Positions 9,505 through 16,847 of a DNA stretch of 37,697 nucleotides are shown here, in pieces. Where the stretch lies: assembly GCF_000331005.1 (NCBI RefSeq), contig NZ_AEJB01000590.1:1-37697 (forward strand). The letters are read 5' to 3'. A model generated the notes under the pieces. It worked only from the letters and a program-made list of their open reading frames with translations. It had not been told where the DNA came from and did not search any database. The translations under genes and the position numbers were made by a program. Source of the stretch: Streptomyces turgidiscabies Car8. Lineage in GTDB: Bacteria > Actinomycetota > Actinomycetes > Streptomycetales > Streptomycetaceae. The first letter of the stretch is position 1. Every line of letters starts with the position of its first letter.

Positions 9505-10890
9505 ATGCGACGCAAGCGCATCACCACGGCAGCCCTGGCCGCCACCCTGCTCGCCACCGGCCTGGCGCCCCTGGCCCTCAGCACGCCCGCCGCCGCTGCC
9601 GCCGCCAAGTTCGCCGACGACTTCAACGGCGACGGCTACCGCGACTACGCCGAGTACTCCTACGGCGCCGACTACGAGTTCTCCGGCGGCGCCGTCAAGA
9701 TCACCTTCGGTACGGCGAACGGGCCGGGCACCAAGGTCCAGTACGTCAGCCAGAACAGCGCCGGAGTCCCCGGCTCCGACGAGGCAGACGACCTGTTCGG
9801 GGAGGTCAGGGCCGCCGCCGACTTCAACGCCGACGGGTACGGCGACCTGGCCGTCGCCGCCACCGGCGAGGACGTCGCCGGGCGGGTGAACCAGGGCACC
9901 GTCACCGTCCTGTGGGGCAGCAGGTCCGGCCTCTCCGGCGGGACCAACATCCCCGCCCGGTCGAACACCTCGTACGGCCGGATGGGCGCGGACCTCGCGG
10001 TCGGCGACTTCAACGGGGACGGCAAGAAGGACCTGGCCCTCGTCGCGGGCGGCAAGGCGTGGGTCTACCGGGGCACCATCTCCCGTTCGGGCGTGGCAGG
10101 TTCGGTCACCGCCCTGGACAAGGACAACATCTACTTCGAGGTCACCGGGCTGGTCGCGGGCAACGTGACCGGCGACAACAAGACCGACCTCGTCGTCATC
10201 GGCGACGTCGTCACCGACACGTACATCGCCTCGGACGCCTGGTTCATCAAGGGCGGCACCACACTCGCCCCCGGCCGCACCCTCCGTCTGGAGCGCAAGA
10301 ACGGCAGCGGCGGCGAGAGCGAGCGCGGCGGCGACGGCGTCATCGCCGACTTCAACAAGGACGGCAAGGGCGACATCGCCATCGGCACCCCCCTCTTCTC
10401 CTCCTACCGGGGCGAGGTGAGCGTCTGGTACGGCGCCGCCGCCGGCCCCGCCAAGTCCGCCCGCTTCACCCAGAACACGGCCGGCGTCGCGGACACCGCG
10501 GAGACGTACGACTCCTTCGGCGAGGACCTCGTCGCCGGCGACATCAACGGCGACGGCTACCGCGACCTCGCGATCGGCGCGTACGGCGAGCGGATCGGCA
10601 ACAAGCCGTACGCCGGCGCGGTCCACGTCCTGTACGGCCGCGCCGCCGGCCTCACCACCGCCGGTTCGCAGTGGTTCGCCCGCAACTCGGCCGGCATCCC
10701 CGGCGAGGTCACCGACGGCGACATGTTCGGCGCGAAGCTGCGCCTGCGCGACGCCAACCGCGACGGCAGGGCCGACCTGTACGTATCGGGCGGCACGGGC
10801 TCGCTGCGGCTGCTCGGCTCGCCGTCGGGGATCACGACGGCCGGGGTCTCGGCGGTGCCGGAGGGCCTGATCGACGGGATGCTCCCGTAA
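9505..10890 (+). CDS. Secreted FG-GAP repeat (integrin-alpha-like) protein
   Basis: Exported beta-propeller of 461 residues. The ATG at 9505 follows CGGGGAGA at the correct distance and begins a Sec signal peptide (MRRKRITTAALAATLLATGL, cleavage probably near STPAAAAAA). Seven repeats with Asp-rich calcium loops are visible: DFNGDGYRDYAEY, DFNADGYGDLAVA, DFNGDGKKDLALV, NVTGDNKTDLVVI, DFNKDGKGDIAIG, DINGDGYRDLAIG and DANRDGRADLYVS. Seven fits a closed integrin-type propeller; the fourth blade has lost the first Asp. An open frame extends to 9355 but lacks a signal sequence. The lipoprotein relative lies 168 bp upstream. Confidence 0.88.
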   Translation: MRRKRITTAALAATLLATGLAPLALSTPAAAAAAKFADDFNGDGYRDYAEYSYGADYEFSGGAVKITFGTANGPGTKVQYVSQNSAGVPGSDEADDLFGEVRAAADFNADGYGDLAVAATGEDVAGRVNQGTVTVLWGSRSGLSGGTNIPARSNTSYGRMGADLAVGDFNGDGKKDLALVAGGKAWVYRGTISRSGVAGSVTALDKDNIYFEVTGLVAGNVTGDNKTDLVVIGDVVTDTYIASDAWFIKGGTTLAPGRTLRLERKNGSGGESERGGDGVIADFNKDGKGDIAIGTPLFSSYRGEVSVWYGAAAGPAKSARFTQNTAGVADTAETYDSFGEDLVAGDINGDGYRDLAIGAYGERIGNKPYAGAVHVLYGRAAGLTTAGSQWFARNSAGIPGEVTDGDMFGAKLRLRDANRDGRADLYVSGGTGSLRLLGSPSGITTAGVSAVPEGLIDGMLP

Positions 10891-10900
10891 CGGAGAGAAA

Positions 10901-10930
10901 CGGGATCCTTTCCCTAGGGGAAGGATCCCG
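10901..10930 (+). terminator. Hairpin terminator after the secreted FG-GAP gene
   Basis: CGGGATCCTTTCCC pairs with GGGGAAGGATCCCG across a TA loop: a 14-bp stem with a single G-U wobble, 10 bp past the stop. Confidence 0.85.
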
Positions 10931-11024
10931 GCCCCCTTAGGGGATGTCACAGGTCGGCAGCAAAGCGGGGTCCGGAACCCCCGGCCCCGCCCGTCACTCT
11001 CCGGGACCAGGTACGTTCGATGAC

Positions 11025-12020
11025 GTGGCTGGATTCAGGATCGGACGCGGCGGCCGGGACAACCGCCCCCCGCAAGCGCGACCGCAACAACAACCGCGGC
11101 AGCAGCCGTACGGCCAGCAGCCCCCACAGGGCGGCCCGTCGTACGGCTACCCCTCCGCGCCTCAGCAGCAGCCGTACGGTGGCGGACAGCCGTCGTACGG
11201 CGGCTCGGGCGGCGCCGGAGGGCAGTGGCCCCCGCAGGCGACCGCCGACAGCGGCGGCTACGGCGGGCCCGGCGGCCAGGGCAGACACGGCGAGCCGGAG
11301 TACTTCGGCGACGGCGGCCAGGGACACGGACACGGGCCTCAGCAGGGGTACCCGAACGCTCCCGTGGACCCGTACGCGGCCAACAACCCTGGTCACACAC
11401 AGGCGTTCAGCACCGGCGACGACCCGTACAACCAGGGCGACACCTACCGCGCCGGCTCCGCCGCGGCCCCGCCGTCCGGTCCACGCCTGCGCTGGAAGGA
11501 ACTGCTGAAGGGCATCGTCACCGCCCCCGACCGCACGTTCCTCCAGATGCGCGACTACCAGGTGTGGGCCCCGGCTCTCGTCGTCACGTTCCTGTACGGC
11601 CTGATCGCCGTCTTCGGGTTCGACGACACCCGCGAGGACACGATAAACGCGACGCTCAGCAACGCGATCCCGATCGTGCTGACGACGGGCGTGGCGATGG
11701 TCCTGAGCGCCTTCATCCTGGGCGTGGTCACCCACACCCTGGCCCGCCAGCTCGGCGGCGACGGCGCGTGGCAGCCGACGGTCGGCCTCTCCATGCTGAT
11801 CATGTCCATCACGGACGCCCCCCGCCTCCTCGTCGCGATGTTCGCGGGCGGCGACGCCCCCTTCGTACAGATCCTCGGCTGGGCGACCTGGGTAGCGGCA
11901 GGCGTCCTGCTGACCATCATGGTCCGCCGCTCCCACGACCTCCCCTGGCCGAAGGCCCTGGGCGCGTCGGCGATCCAGCTGATCGCCCTGCTGTCGATCG
12001 TGAAACTGGGCACGTTCTGA
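11025..12020 (+). CDS. Yip1-family integral membrane protein with Gln/Gly/Tyr-rich N-terminus
   Basis: 331 residues. The cytosolic N-terminal half (about 1-150) is low-complexity, with repeated QQPYG, GGQ and PSYG units. A Yip1-like domain with five hydrophobic helices follows (VWAPALVVTFLYGLIAVFGF; AIPIVLTTGVAMVLSAFILG; VGLSMLIMSITDAPRLLVAMFAG; VQILGWATWVAAGVLLTIMV; AIQLIALLSIV). GTG at 11025 (VAGFRIGRGGRDN) fits the N-terminus usual for Streptomyces members, and TACGTT 8 nt before it could be the -10 of a leaderless transcript; upstream codons from 10944 look non-coding. Function unknown in bacteria. Confidence 0.82.
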   Translation: MAGFRIGRGGRDNRPPQARPQQQPRQQPYGQQPPQGGPSYGYPSAPQQQPYGGGQPSYGGSGGAGGQWPPQATADSGGYGGPGGQGRHGEPEYFGDGGQGHGHGPQQGYPNAPVDPYAANNPGHTQAFSTGDDPYNQGDTYRAGSAAAPPSGPRLRWKELLKGIVTAPDRTFLQMRDYQVWAPALVVTFLYGLIAVFGFDDTREDTINATLSNAIPIVLTTGVAMVLSAFILGVVTHTLARQLGGDGAWQPTVGLSMLIMSITDAPRLLVAMFAGGDAPFVQILGWATWVAAGVLLTIMVRRSHDLPWPKALGASAIQLIALLSIVKLGTF

Positions 12021-12025
12021 CCTTC

Positions 12026-12053
12026 CCGGGGGCCCCTTCCCAGAGGCCCCCGG
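12026..12053 (+). terminator. Hairpin terminator after the Yip1-family gene
   Basis: CCGGGGGCC pairs perfectly with GGCCCCCGG around a 10-nt loop, 5 bp past the stop, followed by a short T-rich stretch (TACTTCTTTC). Confidence 0.8.
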
Positions 12054-12095
12054 TACTTCTTTCAGTCCCTGCCCTTGCCCTGACAGGGTGTTTCC

Positions 12096-12689
12096 TCAGT
12101 CCCTGACGGCCGGCTCGGACCGCCGCCGGGCGACGAGCCGCAGACCGGGATCGACGTCCCGGAGTGCGGCCTCGACGTCCTCCCGGAGCCGGCGCAGCAC
12201 GCTCACCCCGCTCACGACCCCGTCGGACAGCGTCCAGGTGCGAACGGACCACACCGCGTCCACCCGCCCGCGCCCCGCCGACGGTCCGTCCATTTCCGCG
12301 GGCCCCGACCTCCGTACGGTGAGACCGGCGGTGAAGGTACGGCCGCCGAGAGTGCTGCCGAACGCGACGAGCACCTCGTCGTCCGTCGCCTCCAGAACGT
12401 ACGCGTCGGCCAGGACCTTGGGGCACTGCGGGGCGAGCCGTACGGACGACAGAAACGCCTCCCGGATCTCCCGCGGCTCCGCCACGAGGTCGAAGTGCAG
12501 TTCCTCGGCGACCAGTTCCTGCCCGTCGCGGTGATCACGCCGGGCGAACACATGCTGCTTCGCCTTCGCCCTGCCGTAGTCCTTGGCCTTCCCCCACAGC
12601 ACGGCGAGGACCACCAAGGCCACCAGGGCCAGAACGCCCAGCAGCGCCCCGGGAATCCCGTCCGAGGCGCCGGACGACGTCCCGTTCAC
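12096..12689 (-). CDS. Hypothetical single-pass membrane protein
   Basis: Not recognised. 197 residues with one N-terminal transmembrane helix (IPGALLGVLALVALVVLAVLWG, about 12-33), a basic juxtamembrane stretch (KAKDYGRAKAKQ) and a soluble domain of mixed strands (YVLEATDDEVLVAFGSTLGG; VDAVWSVRTWTLSDG) ending in a basic tail. The pattern of an alpha/beta cystatin-like or SnoaL-like fold is possible but not demonstrable. Its start overlaps the stop of the small upstream gene as ATGA, so the two are coupled. Last gene of a leftward run beginning at 14943. Confidence 0.65.
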   Translation of the reverse strand: MNGTSSGASDGIPGALLGVLALVALVVLAVLWGKAKDYGRAKAKQHVFARRDHRDGQELVAEELHFDLVAEPREIREAFLSSVRLAPQCPKVLADAYVLEATDDEVLVAFGSTLGGRTFTAGLTVRRSGPAEMDGPSAGRGRVDAVWSVRTWTLSDGVVSGVSVLRRLREDVEAALRDVDPGLRLVARRRSEPAVRD

Positions 12690-12865
12690 CGGCTGCGGCT
12701 CTGGTCGCGCATCTTCTTCCCGGCCGCCGCGGCACCGGCGCCGGCCATCGCGAGCACGCCGTACGTGACGAACAGGCCCAGGCTCGTCGTCCCCACCTTC
12801 ATCAGGACGGCCATGACCGCGAACAGGGCCGTGCCCGCCCCCATCAACACCTTTTCGACGCTCAT
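12686..12865 (-). CDS. Small two-helix membrane protein
   Basis: 59 residues from the ATG at 12865 (MSVEKVLMGAGTALFAVMAV), preceded by AAGAGGAAG. An in-frame start at 12886 is possible but lacks a ribosome site. Two hydrophobic helices (VLMGAGTALFAVMAVLMKVG; LGLFVTYGVLAMAGAGAAAAG) and a basic tail KKMRDQSRSR. No family recognised. Overlaps the next gene by ATGA, suggesting co-production of the two membrane proteins. Confidence 0.65.
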   Translation of the reverse strand: MSVEKVLMGAGTALFAVMAVLMKVGTTSLGLFVTYGVLAMAGAGAAAAGKKMRDQSRSR

Positions 12866-12962
12866 CCGACTTCCTCTTCTCGTCACTCGACCACTGGGTT
12901 GTCGGGCCGGCGGCCCGCTGATCGGTCTTTCGTGCCGGGTCAGTTCACGCTCACGGTCACGG

Positions 12963-13346
12963 TCACGGAGACGTGGACAGATCGGTGGTGCCGATCCCGA
13001 GCGGATGGCCGCAGAGCGCGGCGACGCTCTCCGTGGCCTCGCTCAACTCCTCCGTGGAGGTCTCGTCGGCGTCCGAGATGCTGTCCAGCCGTTCCGCGTC
13101 GGAGGAGAGGTCCTCCGGTCCCTCGTAGCGGTCGGCCACGTCCGCGAGGTCCCCCGCGGCGGAGAACACCGGGTTGCCGAACACCGCGCCGATCCCCAGG
13201 CGACCGCCCAGCGTGTCGTACTCCTCGCAGACCTCCGCCCTGGCGGTCGGCCCCGTGGCACACGCTGCGGTGGCCCATCCGAGGAGCCCCACGACCGCGA
13301 CGGCCGCCGCACTCCTTCGTAAGACGGCCCTGAGCTGTTGCGTCAT
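12963..13346 (-). CDS. Small exported lipoprotein
   Basis: 127 residues from the ATG at 13346 (MTQQLRAVLRRSAAAVAVVG), with GGGAAGAGG directly before it. The hydrophobic signal ends in a lipobox-like TAAC (WATAACATG), so the mature protein would be lipid-anchored at Cys. The remainder is acidic and helical, with two cysteines (EVCEEYD; ALCGHP) that could pair outside the cell. No family recognised. It lies 49 bp downstream of the cyclase-like gene on the same strand. Confidence 0.65.
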   Translation of the reverse strand: MTQQLRAVLRRSAAAVAVVGLLGWATAACATGPTARAEVCEEYDTLGGRLGIGAVFGNPVFSAAGDLADVADRYEGPEDLSSDAERLDSISDADETSTEELSEATESVAALCGHPLGIGTTDLSTSP

Positions 13347-13395
13347 CCTCTTCCCTTCCACTCTTCCTTCTTCTTTCTTTCTTCGTCGGTCGCCG

Positions 13396-14187
13396 TCACC
13401 ACGCGCCGCGCCACCAGCGCGAACGCGACCGCGGTGCGAGCGGCGCACCCAGCTGGACATCACCGCCCGCCACGACCGCACCGTCCATGCGCACGTCGTG
13501 GCCCGCGCTGACGGACACTCCGCCGCGCCGGGGCTCGTCCCGCCCCTCGTCCGGCCCCTCGTCCTGCCGGGCGGCCTGCTCTCCGGCGATCCGCATCGCG
13601 CAGGCGTTGTCCCCGGCCACATGCAGCCAGGCCCTGGCGTGGGTCTCCTTGACCCGGAACGTGACGGCGTGGAACGTCGTGGGCTCCACCGCCGGCAGAC
13701 CCGCCCGCACCACCGCGTCGTGGATGACCTCGGACACCAGGACCGCTGTGTCGCTCACGGCCTCACCGATGGCCTGCCGCAAGGGCTCACCGTCACAGAG
13801 CCGGAAGACGTGGTTGACCGCGTTCCCCGCGAAACCGTGCCCGTCGCGGTGCACCTCACCGGCGTGCACGGCCATCCTCAGCCGCAGCAAGGGGTCACTG
13901 CGCCGCCGGGCGCCCAGCCCGTGTTCCAGCCGGGGCAGCACCTCGGTGAACAGGTCCCGCACGGGCAGTTCCGGCGGCAGGACGACGAACACACCGTCCC
14001 CCCGGTCCTCATGGGGACTCAGGTGCCACAACTCGTCGGTGAACGCCGCCCGCAACTCGCCGTAGAGACCCTCCCGGCTGCGGAGCTGTTCACGGTCACT
14101 GCGAGAACTGAACCCCTGGATGTCGACGAAGAGCAGAGGGGCGTGCTGGGACCGGCCGGGCCGGGAGCGAGCGGACACGACGGACAT
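13396..14187 (-). CDS. Class III nucleotidyl cyclase-like protein with C-terminal Gly-rich motif
   Basis: 263 residues from the ATG at 14187 (a GTG at 14190 is equally possible). Residues about 15-190 resemble the cyclase homology domain. Both metal-binding Asp are present (D22 in LLFVDIQGFSS, D64 in HEDRGDGVFVV), as are the transition-state Asn and Arg (N125 and R129 in AVNHVFRL). At the base-selecting position before GD there is E60, as in guanylate cyclases. Activity is therefore plausible. A charged linker follows, then residues 223-247 (core AVVAGGDVQLG), nearly repeated near the N-terminus of the neighbour at 14272-14943. No membrane segment. Product and partner are inferred only. Confidence 0.7.
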   Translation of the reverse strand: MSVVSARSRPGRSQHAPLLFVDIQGFSSRSDREQLRSREGLYGELRAAFTDELWHLSPHEDRGDGVFVVLPPELPVRDLFTEVLPRLEHGLGARRRSDPLLRLRMAVHAGEVHRDGHGFAGNAVNHVFRLCDGEPLRQAIGEAVSDTAVLVSEVIHDAVVRAGLPAVEPTTFHAVTFRVKETHARAWLHVAGDNACAMRIAGEQAARQDEGPDEGRDEPRRGGVSVSAGHDVRMDGAVVAGGDVQLGAPLAPRSRSRWWRGAW

Positions 14188-14271
14188 CACTCATCACTTT
14201 CTGCAGGAAGTACGGCATACGACACGGACCGGGGCTCTACGACATCGGGACACCGGGGCCCTCCCGGGGCC

Positions 14272-14943
14272 CTACGACGTCGGGATCTGGAACATCCCGC
14301 ACTTGAGTTGCTGGCTCCTCGCGTCCACCAGCGAGAGGAACACCCCGGCGCCGCAGACCTTCAGCAAGCCGTAGTCGGAGGAGTTCAACTGCCAGCGCCC
14401 ACCGGACCGGACCAGGCGCACCGTGCCCTGTTCCTTGCCGTCCCAGCTGAGCATGGTCTGGGCGCCGGAGTCGGTCTCCTCGGGCTCGCCGACCCCGACC
14501 TCGTCCACCCGCTCCCGGTACGACGCCGACTTCGCGGTGAACGCCGTACTCATGCCGGTCTCGCACGTGCCGTCACCGGGCTGCGTGAGATAGCACCAGG
14601 AGGCCGCGTCCCCGATCCGTTCGGCCGCCCTGATCTGCTCGACCGTGTGCCGGGCGCCGTCGAGCCCTGCCTCGTCGACCACCGACCGGTCGACCACGTC
14701 GCCGGTGCTCAGGGAGATCCCGGTCCAGATCGTGCCGGACAGGACGACGACCGCCAGGCCGCCGGCGAACAAGGGGTTCGCGAAAGCCCACCGCTGCACC
14801 TTCCGGACGATGGTGACGTCACCGCCGGCCACGACCGCGTCCGGCCCGATGGTGATCCCGCCACCCGCCTGGATGTTCACCTGGTTCTGTCCACCGCGGA
14901 CGTCCTGGGCCTGACCGTAGGGCGACCCGTGCTCTCCGGACAT
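14272..14943 (-). CDS. Single-pass membrane protein with N-terminal Gly-rich AVVAGGDV motif
   Basis: 223 residues. Residues 18-46 form a Gly/Ile/Val-rich stretch of beta character (QVNIQAGGGITIG, then AVVAGGDVTIV), matching the C-terminus of the cyclase-like protein encoded next. One transmembrane helix follows (PLFAGGLAVVVLSGTIWTGI, about 57-76). The outside domain has three or four cysteines (SWCYLT, GTCETG, KVCGAG, LKCGMF) and could be disulfide-bonded. No known family. It is the first gene of the leftward run, divergent from the CRP-type regulator, with a candidate operator between them. The ribosome site is weak (AGGTG). Confidence 0.65.
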   Translation of the reverse strand: MSGEHGSPYGQAQDVRGGQNQVNIQAGGGITIGPDAVVAGGDVTIVRKVQRWAFANPLFAGGLAVVVLSGTIWTGISLSTGDVVDRSVVDEAGLDGARHTVEQIRAAERIGDAASWCYLTQPGDGTCETGMSTAFTAKSASYRERVDEVGVGEPEETDSGAQTMLSWDGKEQGTVRLVRSGGRWQLNSSDYGLLKVCGAGVFLSLVDARSQQLKCGMFQIPTS

Positions 14944-14962
14944 CTGTCACACCTGTCTGCTC

Positions 14963-14981
14963 ATGTGCCTAGAAGACACAT
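14963..14981. promoter_or_regulatory. Candidate operator of the CRP-type regulator in the divergent promoter region
   Basis: ATGTGCCT-AGA-AGACACAT, an inverted repeat with 7 of 8 positions matching. The TGTG...CACA ends recall CRP-family half-sites, though their spacing is one base longer than the classical TGTGA-N6-TCACA. It is flanked by a perfect TCTGCTC (14956-14962) / GAGCAGA (14994-15000) pair. It lies 20 bp from the membrane-protein start and 73 bp from the regulator start. Confidence 0.5.
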
Positions 14982-15053
14982 AGAAGCAACCCAGAGCAGA
15001 ACAAAAAGATGCAACTGCCTCACTACGCGGCACGAGTTGGAGAAAGTCCCCGG

Positions 15054-15890
15054 GTGAGACACAAGACCTTTTGGGAGACTCTCGCCGTCGACGAGCGCGA
15101 GGCCATGGAGCGGGTGGGGAGGGTCCCCCGGAAGCCGTTCGAGCCCGGGGACACGATCTTCCGGCAGAGCGACGAGGCCGACCGGGCCGCCGTGATCATC
15201 AACGGCAGGTGCCGCGTGCTCTGGCACGGCGAGAACGAGCGCACGACCTATCTGGCCTCACGCCGGGACGGCGAACTCATCGGCGAGATGGGCCTCCTGG
15301 ACCACGGCCCCCGGAACGCGACCGTGACGGCACTGACCCGCACATACACCCGCTGGTACGGACGCGAGGTGTTCGAGGGACTGCTCGTGGAGCATCCGGG
15401 AATCCTACGGAAGCTGTCCATGACCGTGTGCACACGGCTGAAGGAGTCGGACCACCACCGGGTCGTCATCGCGAGCGCTCCGGCCCGCCTCAGACTCGGT
15501 CGACTCCTGCTGAGCCTGGCCGAGGCAGAGGGCGTGCCCACCCCTCTCGGCATCGAGATCAGGGAGGTGACGCAGGAGAACCTCGGCGACTGGCTGGGCA
15601 TGGGCCGGGAGGCCGCCGGACGGCGGGTGAGAGAACTGCAGGCACGGGGATTCCTCGCCGACTCCCCGTCGAGATCCAGAATCGTCGTCACCGACCCGGA
15701 CGGTCTGCACCGGCACGCGTTCGGCCCGGACCCCATGGCCTCCCCCCTGAAAGCCGACCCCTTACAGCCCCCGCACCGCCACACCCCCACCGGGCCCGGT
15801 CTCGCGCCCCACGTCAGACCGCTTCCCGGTTCTCCTTCGGAGCCTCGCCAGACCTATGTACCGGAGGCAGGACGCTCCACGGAAAGTTGA
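15054..15890 (+). CDS. Crp/Fnr-family cyclic-nucleotide-binding transcriptional regulator
   Basis: 278 residues. GTG at 15054 is chosen for the ideal GGAGAAAG 7 nt upstream; an ATG at 15009 is in frame without one. The cNMP-binding barrel spans about 20-125, with a phosphate-binding cassette GELIGEMGLLDHGPRNATV (73-91) that keeps the Gly-Glu and the Arg (R87) needed to bind cyclic nucleotide phosphate. A dimer helix follows, then a winged helix (TQENLGDWLGMGREAAGRR, 173-191). The last 60 residues are Pro-rich and disordered. Divergent from the cyclase-like locus, so it may read out that cyclase's product. Its 3' end overlaps the phosphoribosyltransferase gene by 77 bp, tail to tail. Confidence 0.85.
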   Translation: MRHKTFWETLAVDEREAMERVGRVPRKPFEPGDTIFRQSDEADRAAVIINGRCRVLWHGENERTTYLASRRDGELIGEMGLLDHGPRNATVTALTRTYTRWYGREVFEGLLVEHPGILRKLSMTVCTRLKESDHHRVVIASAPARLRLGRLLLSLAEAEGVPTPLGIEIREVTQENLGDWLGMGREAAGRRVRELQARGFLADSPSRSRIVVTDPDGLHRHAFGPDPMASPLKADPLQPPHRHTPTGPGLAPHVRPLPGSPSEPRQTYVPEAGRSTES

Positions 15891-16323
15891 TCCAGTCGTC
15901 GGTCCGCTTCCACACGTACTCGCACTTCACGAGGGACTGCGTCTTCTCGTAGATCACCGCGGAACGCACCTCGGCGACGGCTCCCAGGCAGAAGTCCCGC
16001 ACCAGTTTGAGCGTCTTGCCGGTGTCGGCGACGTCGTCGGTGATGAGGACCTTCTTGGCGGAGAAGTCGATGGCGTTGGGGACGGGCGCGAGCATGACGG
16101 GCATGGGGAGCGTGGTCCCGACGCCGGTATAGAACTCGACGTTCACCAGGTGGATGTTCTTGCAGTCGAGCGCGTACGCCAGTCCCCCGGCGACGAACAC
16201 CCCGCCGCGCGCGATGCTGAGCACGACATCGGGCTCGTACCCGTCGTCGGCGATGGTCTGCGCGAGCTCACGCACGGCGACGCCGAACGTCTCGTAGGAC
16301 AGGTTCTCCCGTATGTCACTCAT
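15814..16323 (-). CDS. Purine-type phosphoribosyltransferase
   Basis: 169 residues of the PRTase type I fold. The PRPP-binding motif is KVLITDDVADTGKTL (about 90-104), and the pyrophosphate loop region is VLSIARGGVFVAGGLAYAL (about 34-52). It resembles bacterial xanthine/hypoxanthine (Gpt-like) enzymes that turn a free base and PRPP into a nucleotide; base specificity cannot be read from sequence. The ATG at 16323 has GAGGG 8 nt upstream. It sits between the CRP-type regulator and the deoxynucleotide cluster, but is probably a resident chromosomal gene rather than part of either. Confidence 0.85.
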   Translation of the reverse strand: MSDIRENLSYETFGVAVRELAQTIADDGYEPDVVLSIARGGVFVAGGLAYALDCKNIHLVNVEFYTGVGTTLPMPVMLAPVPNAIDFSAKKVLITDDVADTGKTLKLVRDFCLGAVAEVRSAVIYEKTQSLVKCEYVWKRTDDWINFPWSVLPPVHRSGEAPKENREAV

Positions 16324-16450
16324 GCCGCCGCCCTCACACCCGGGTCGGCTGGAGGTCGAGGGAGGAACGGCGGGCGGTGGGCCCGCACTCGGGACGCGCG
16401 TCGATGTCTGAGAGAAGCACGTCCCGAGGATACGCAGTACCTACCGCCGG

Positions 16451-16612
16451 TTAACGCTGCCTCTCCAGAGCGACCGGGACCACGCTGCGAAGCCTGGCGC
16501 ATCGTGGGCACCGGATGAGCCGGCCAGGGCCGAGCCGCTCAGCTTGCTGCATCGGAAGCGATGCGGTGGTGAACACGTGCCCCTCGGCACAACGGACGAC
16601 GGTACGTTCCAT
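16451..16612 (-). CDS. Small zinc-ribbon protein
   Basis: 53 residues from the ATG at 16612 (MERTVVRCAEGHVFTTASLP). One metal site is suggested by RCAEGH at the N-terminus and RCPRCARLR near the end (Cys, His, Cys-x-x-Cys). A longer frame starts at 16636 but the shorter start matches the usual size of this actinobacterial family. Likely nucleic-acid or protein binding; role unknown. Confidence 0.65.
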   Translation of the reverse strand: MERTVVRCAEGHVFTTASLPMQQAERLGPGRLIRCPRCARLRSVVPVALERQR

Positions 16613-16664
16613 CAAGTCCAAGAGTCCCTTCCCCAAGAACCGCGCCTGAACTGCTACTTACGTC

Positions 16665-16784
16665 GTGACAAAAGCCACATTACGACATCTGGGAGGTGAC
16701 CCTGCGGACGGCGCTCCAACCCGCTGGGACCTCACCCGCACCGACACCGTACGCCCCGACTTCCGCGCCTCGCAGCCCCGGTAG
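16665..16784 (+). CDS. Possible 39-residue leader ORF with a TTA codon
   Basis: GTG start, 39 codons (VTKATLRHLGG ... RPDFRASQPR), stop 63 bp before the regulator gene at 16848. It contains a TTA leucine codon, rare in Streptomyces and dependent on bldA tRNA. No ribosome site is obvious and no homologue is recognised, so it may be chance. Confidence 0.2.
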   Translation: MTKATLRHLGGDPADGAPTRWDLTRTDTVRPDFRASQPR

Positions 16785-16847
16785 CGGCGAGGTGACGGAG
16801 TAGTCTGGGCCCCGAATATCACCTGGACGGCAGGACGGATCGTAGCG

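Noticed and set aside
7972..10950. 992-codon open frame opposite both FG-GAP genes
   Set aside because: It spans two separate genes and a gap, a typical GC-driven shadow; its apparent repeats mirror the FG-GAP repeats.
13174..15057. 627-codon plus-strand frame over the cyclase locus
   Set aside because: Runs antisense to two motif-bearing genes and ends in the regulator's leader.
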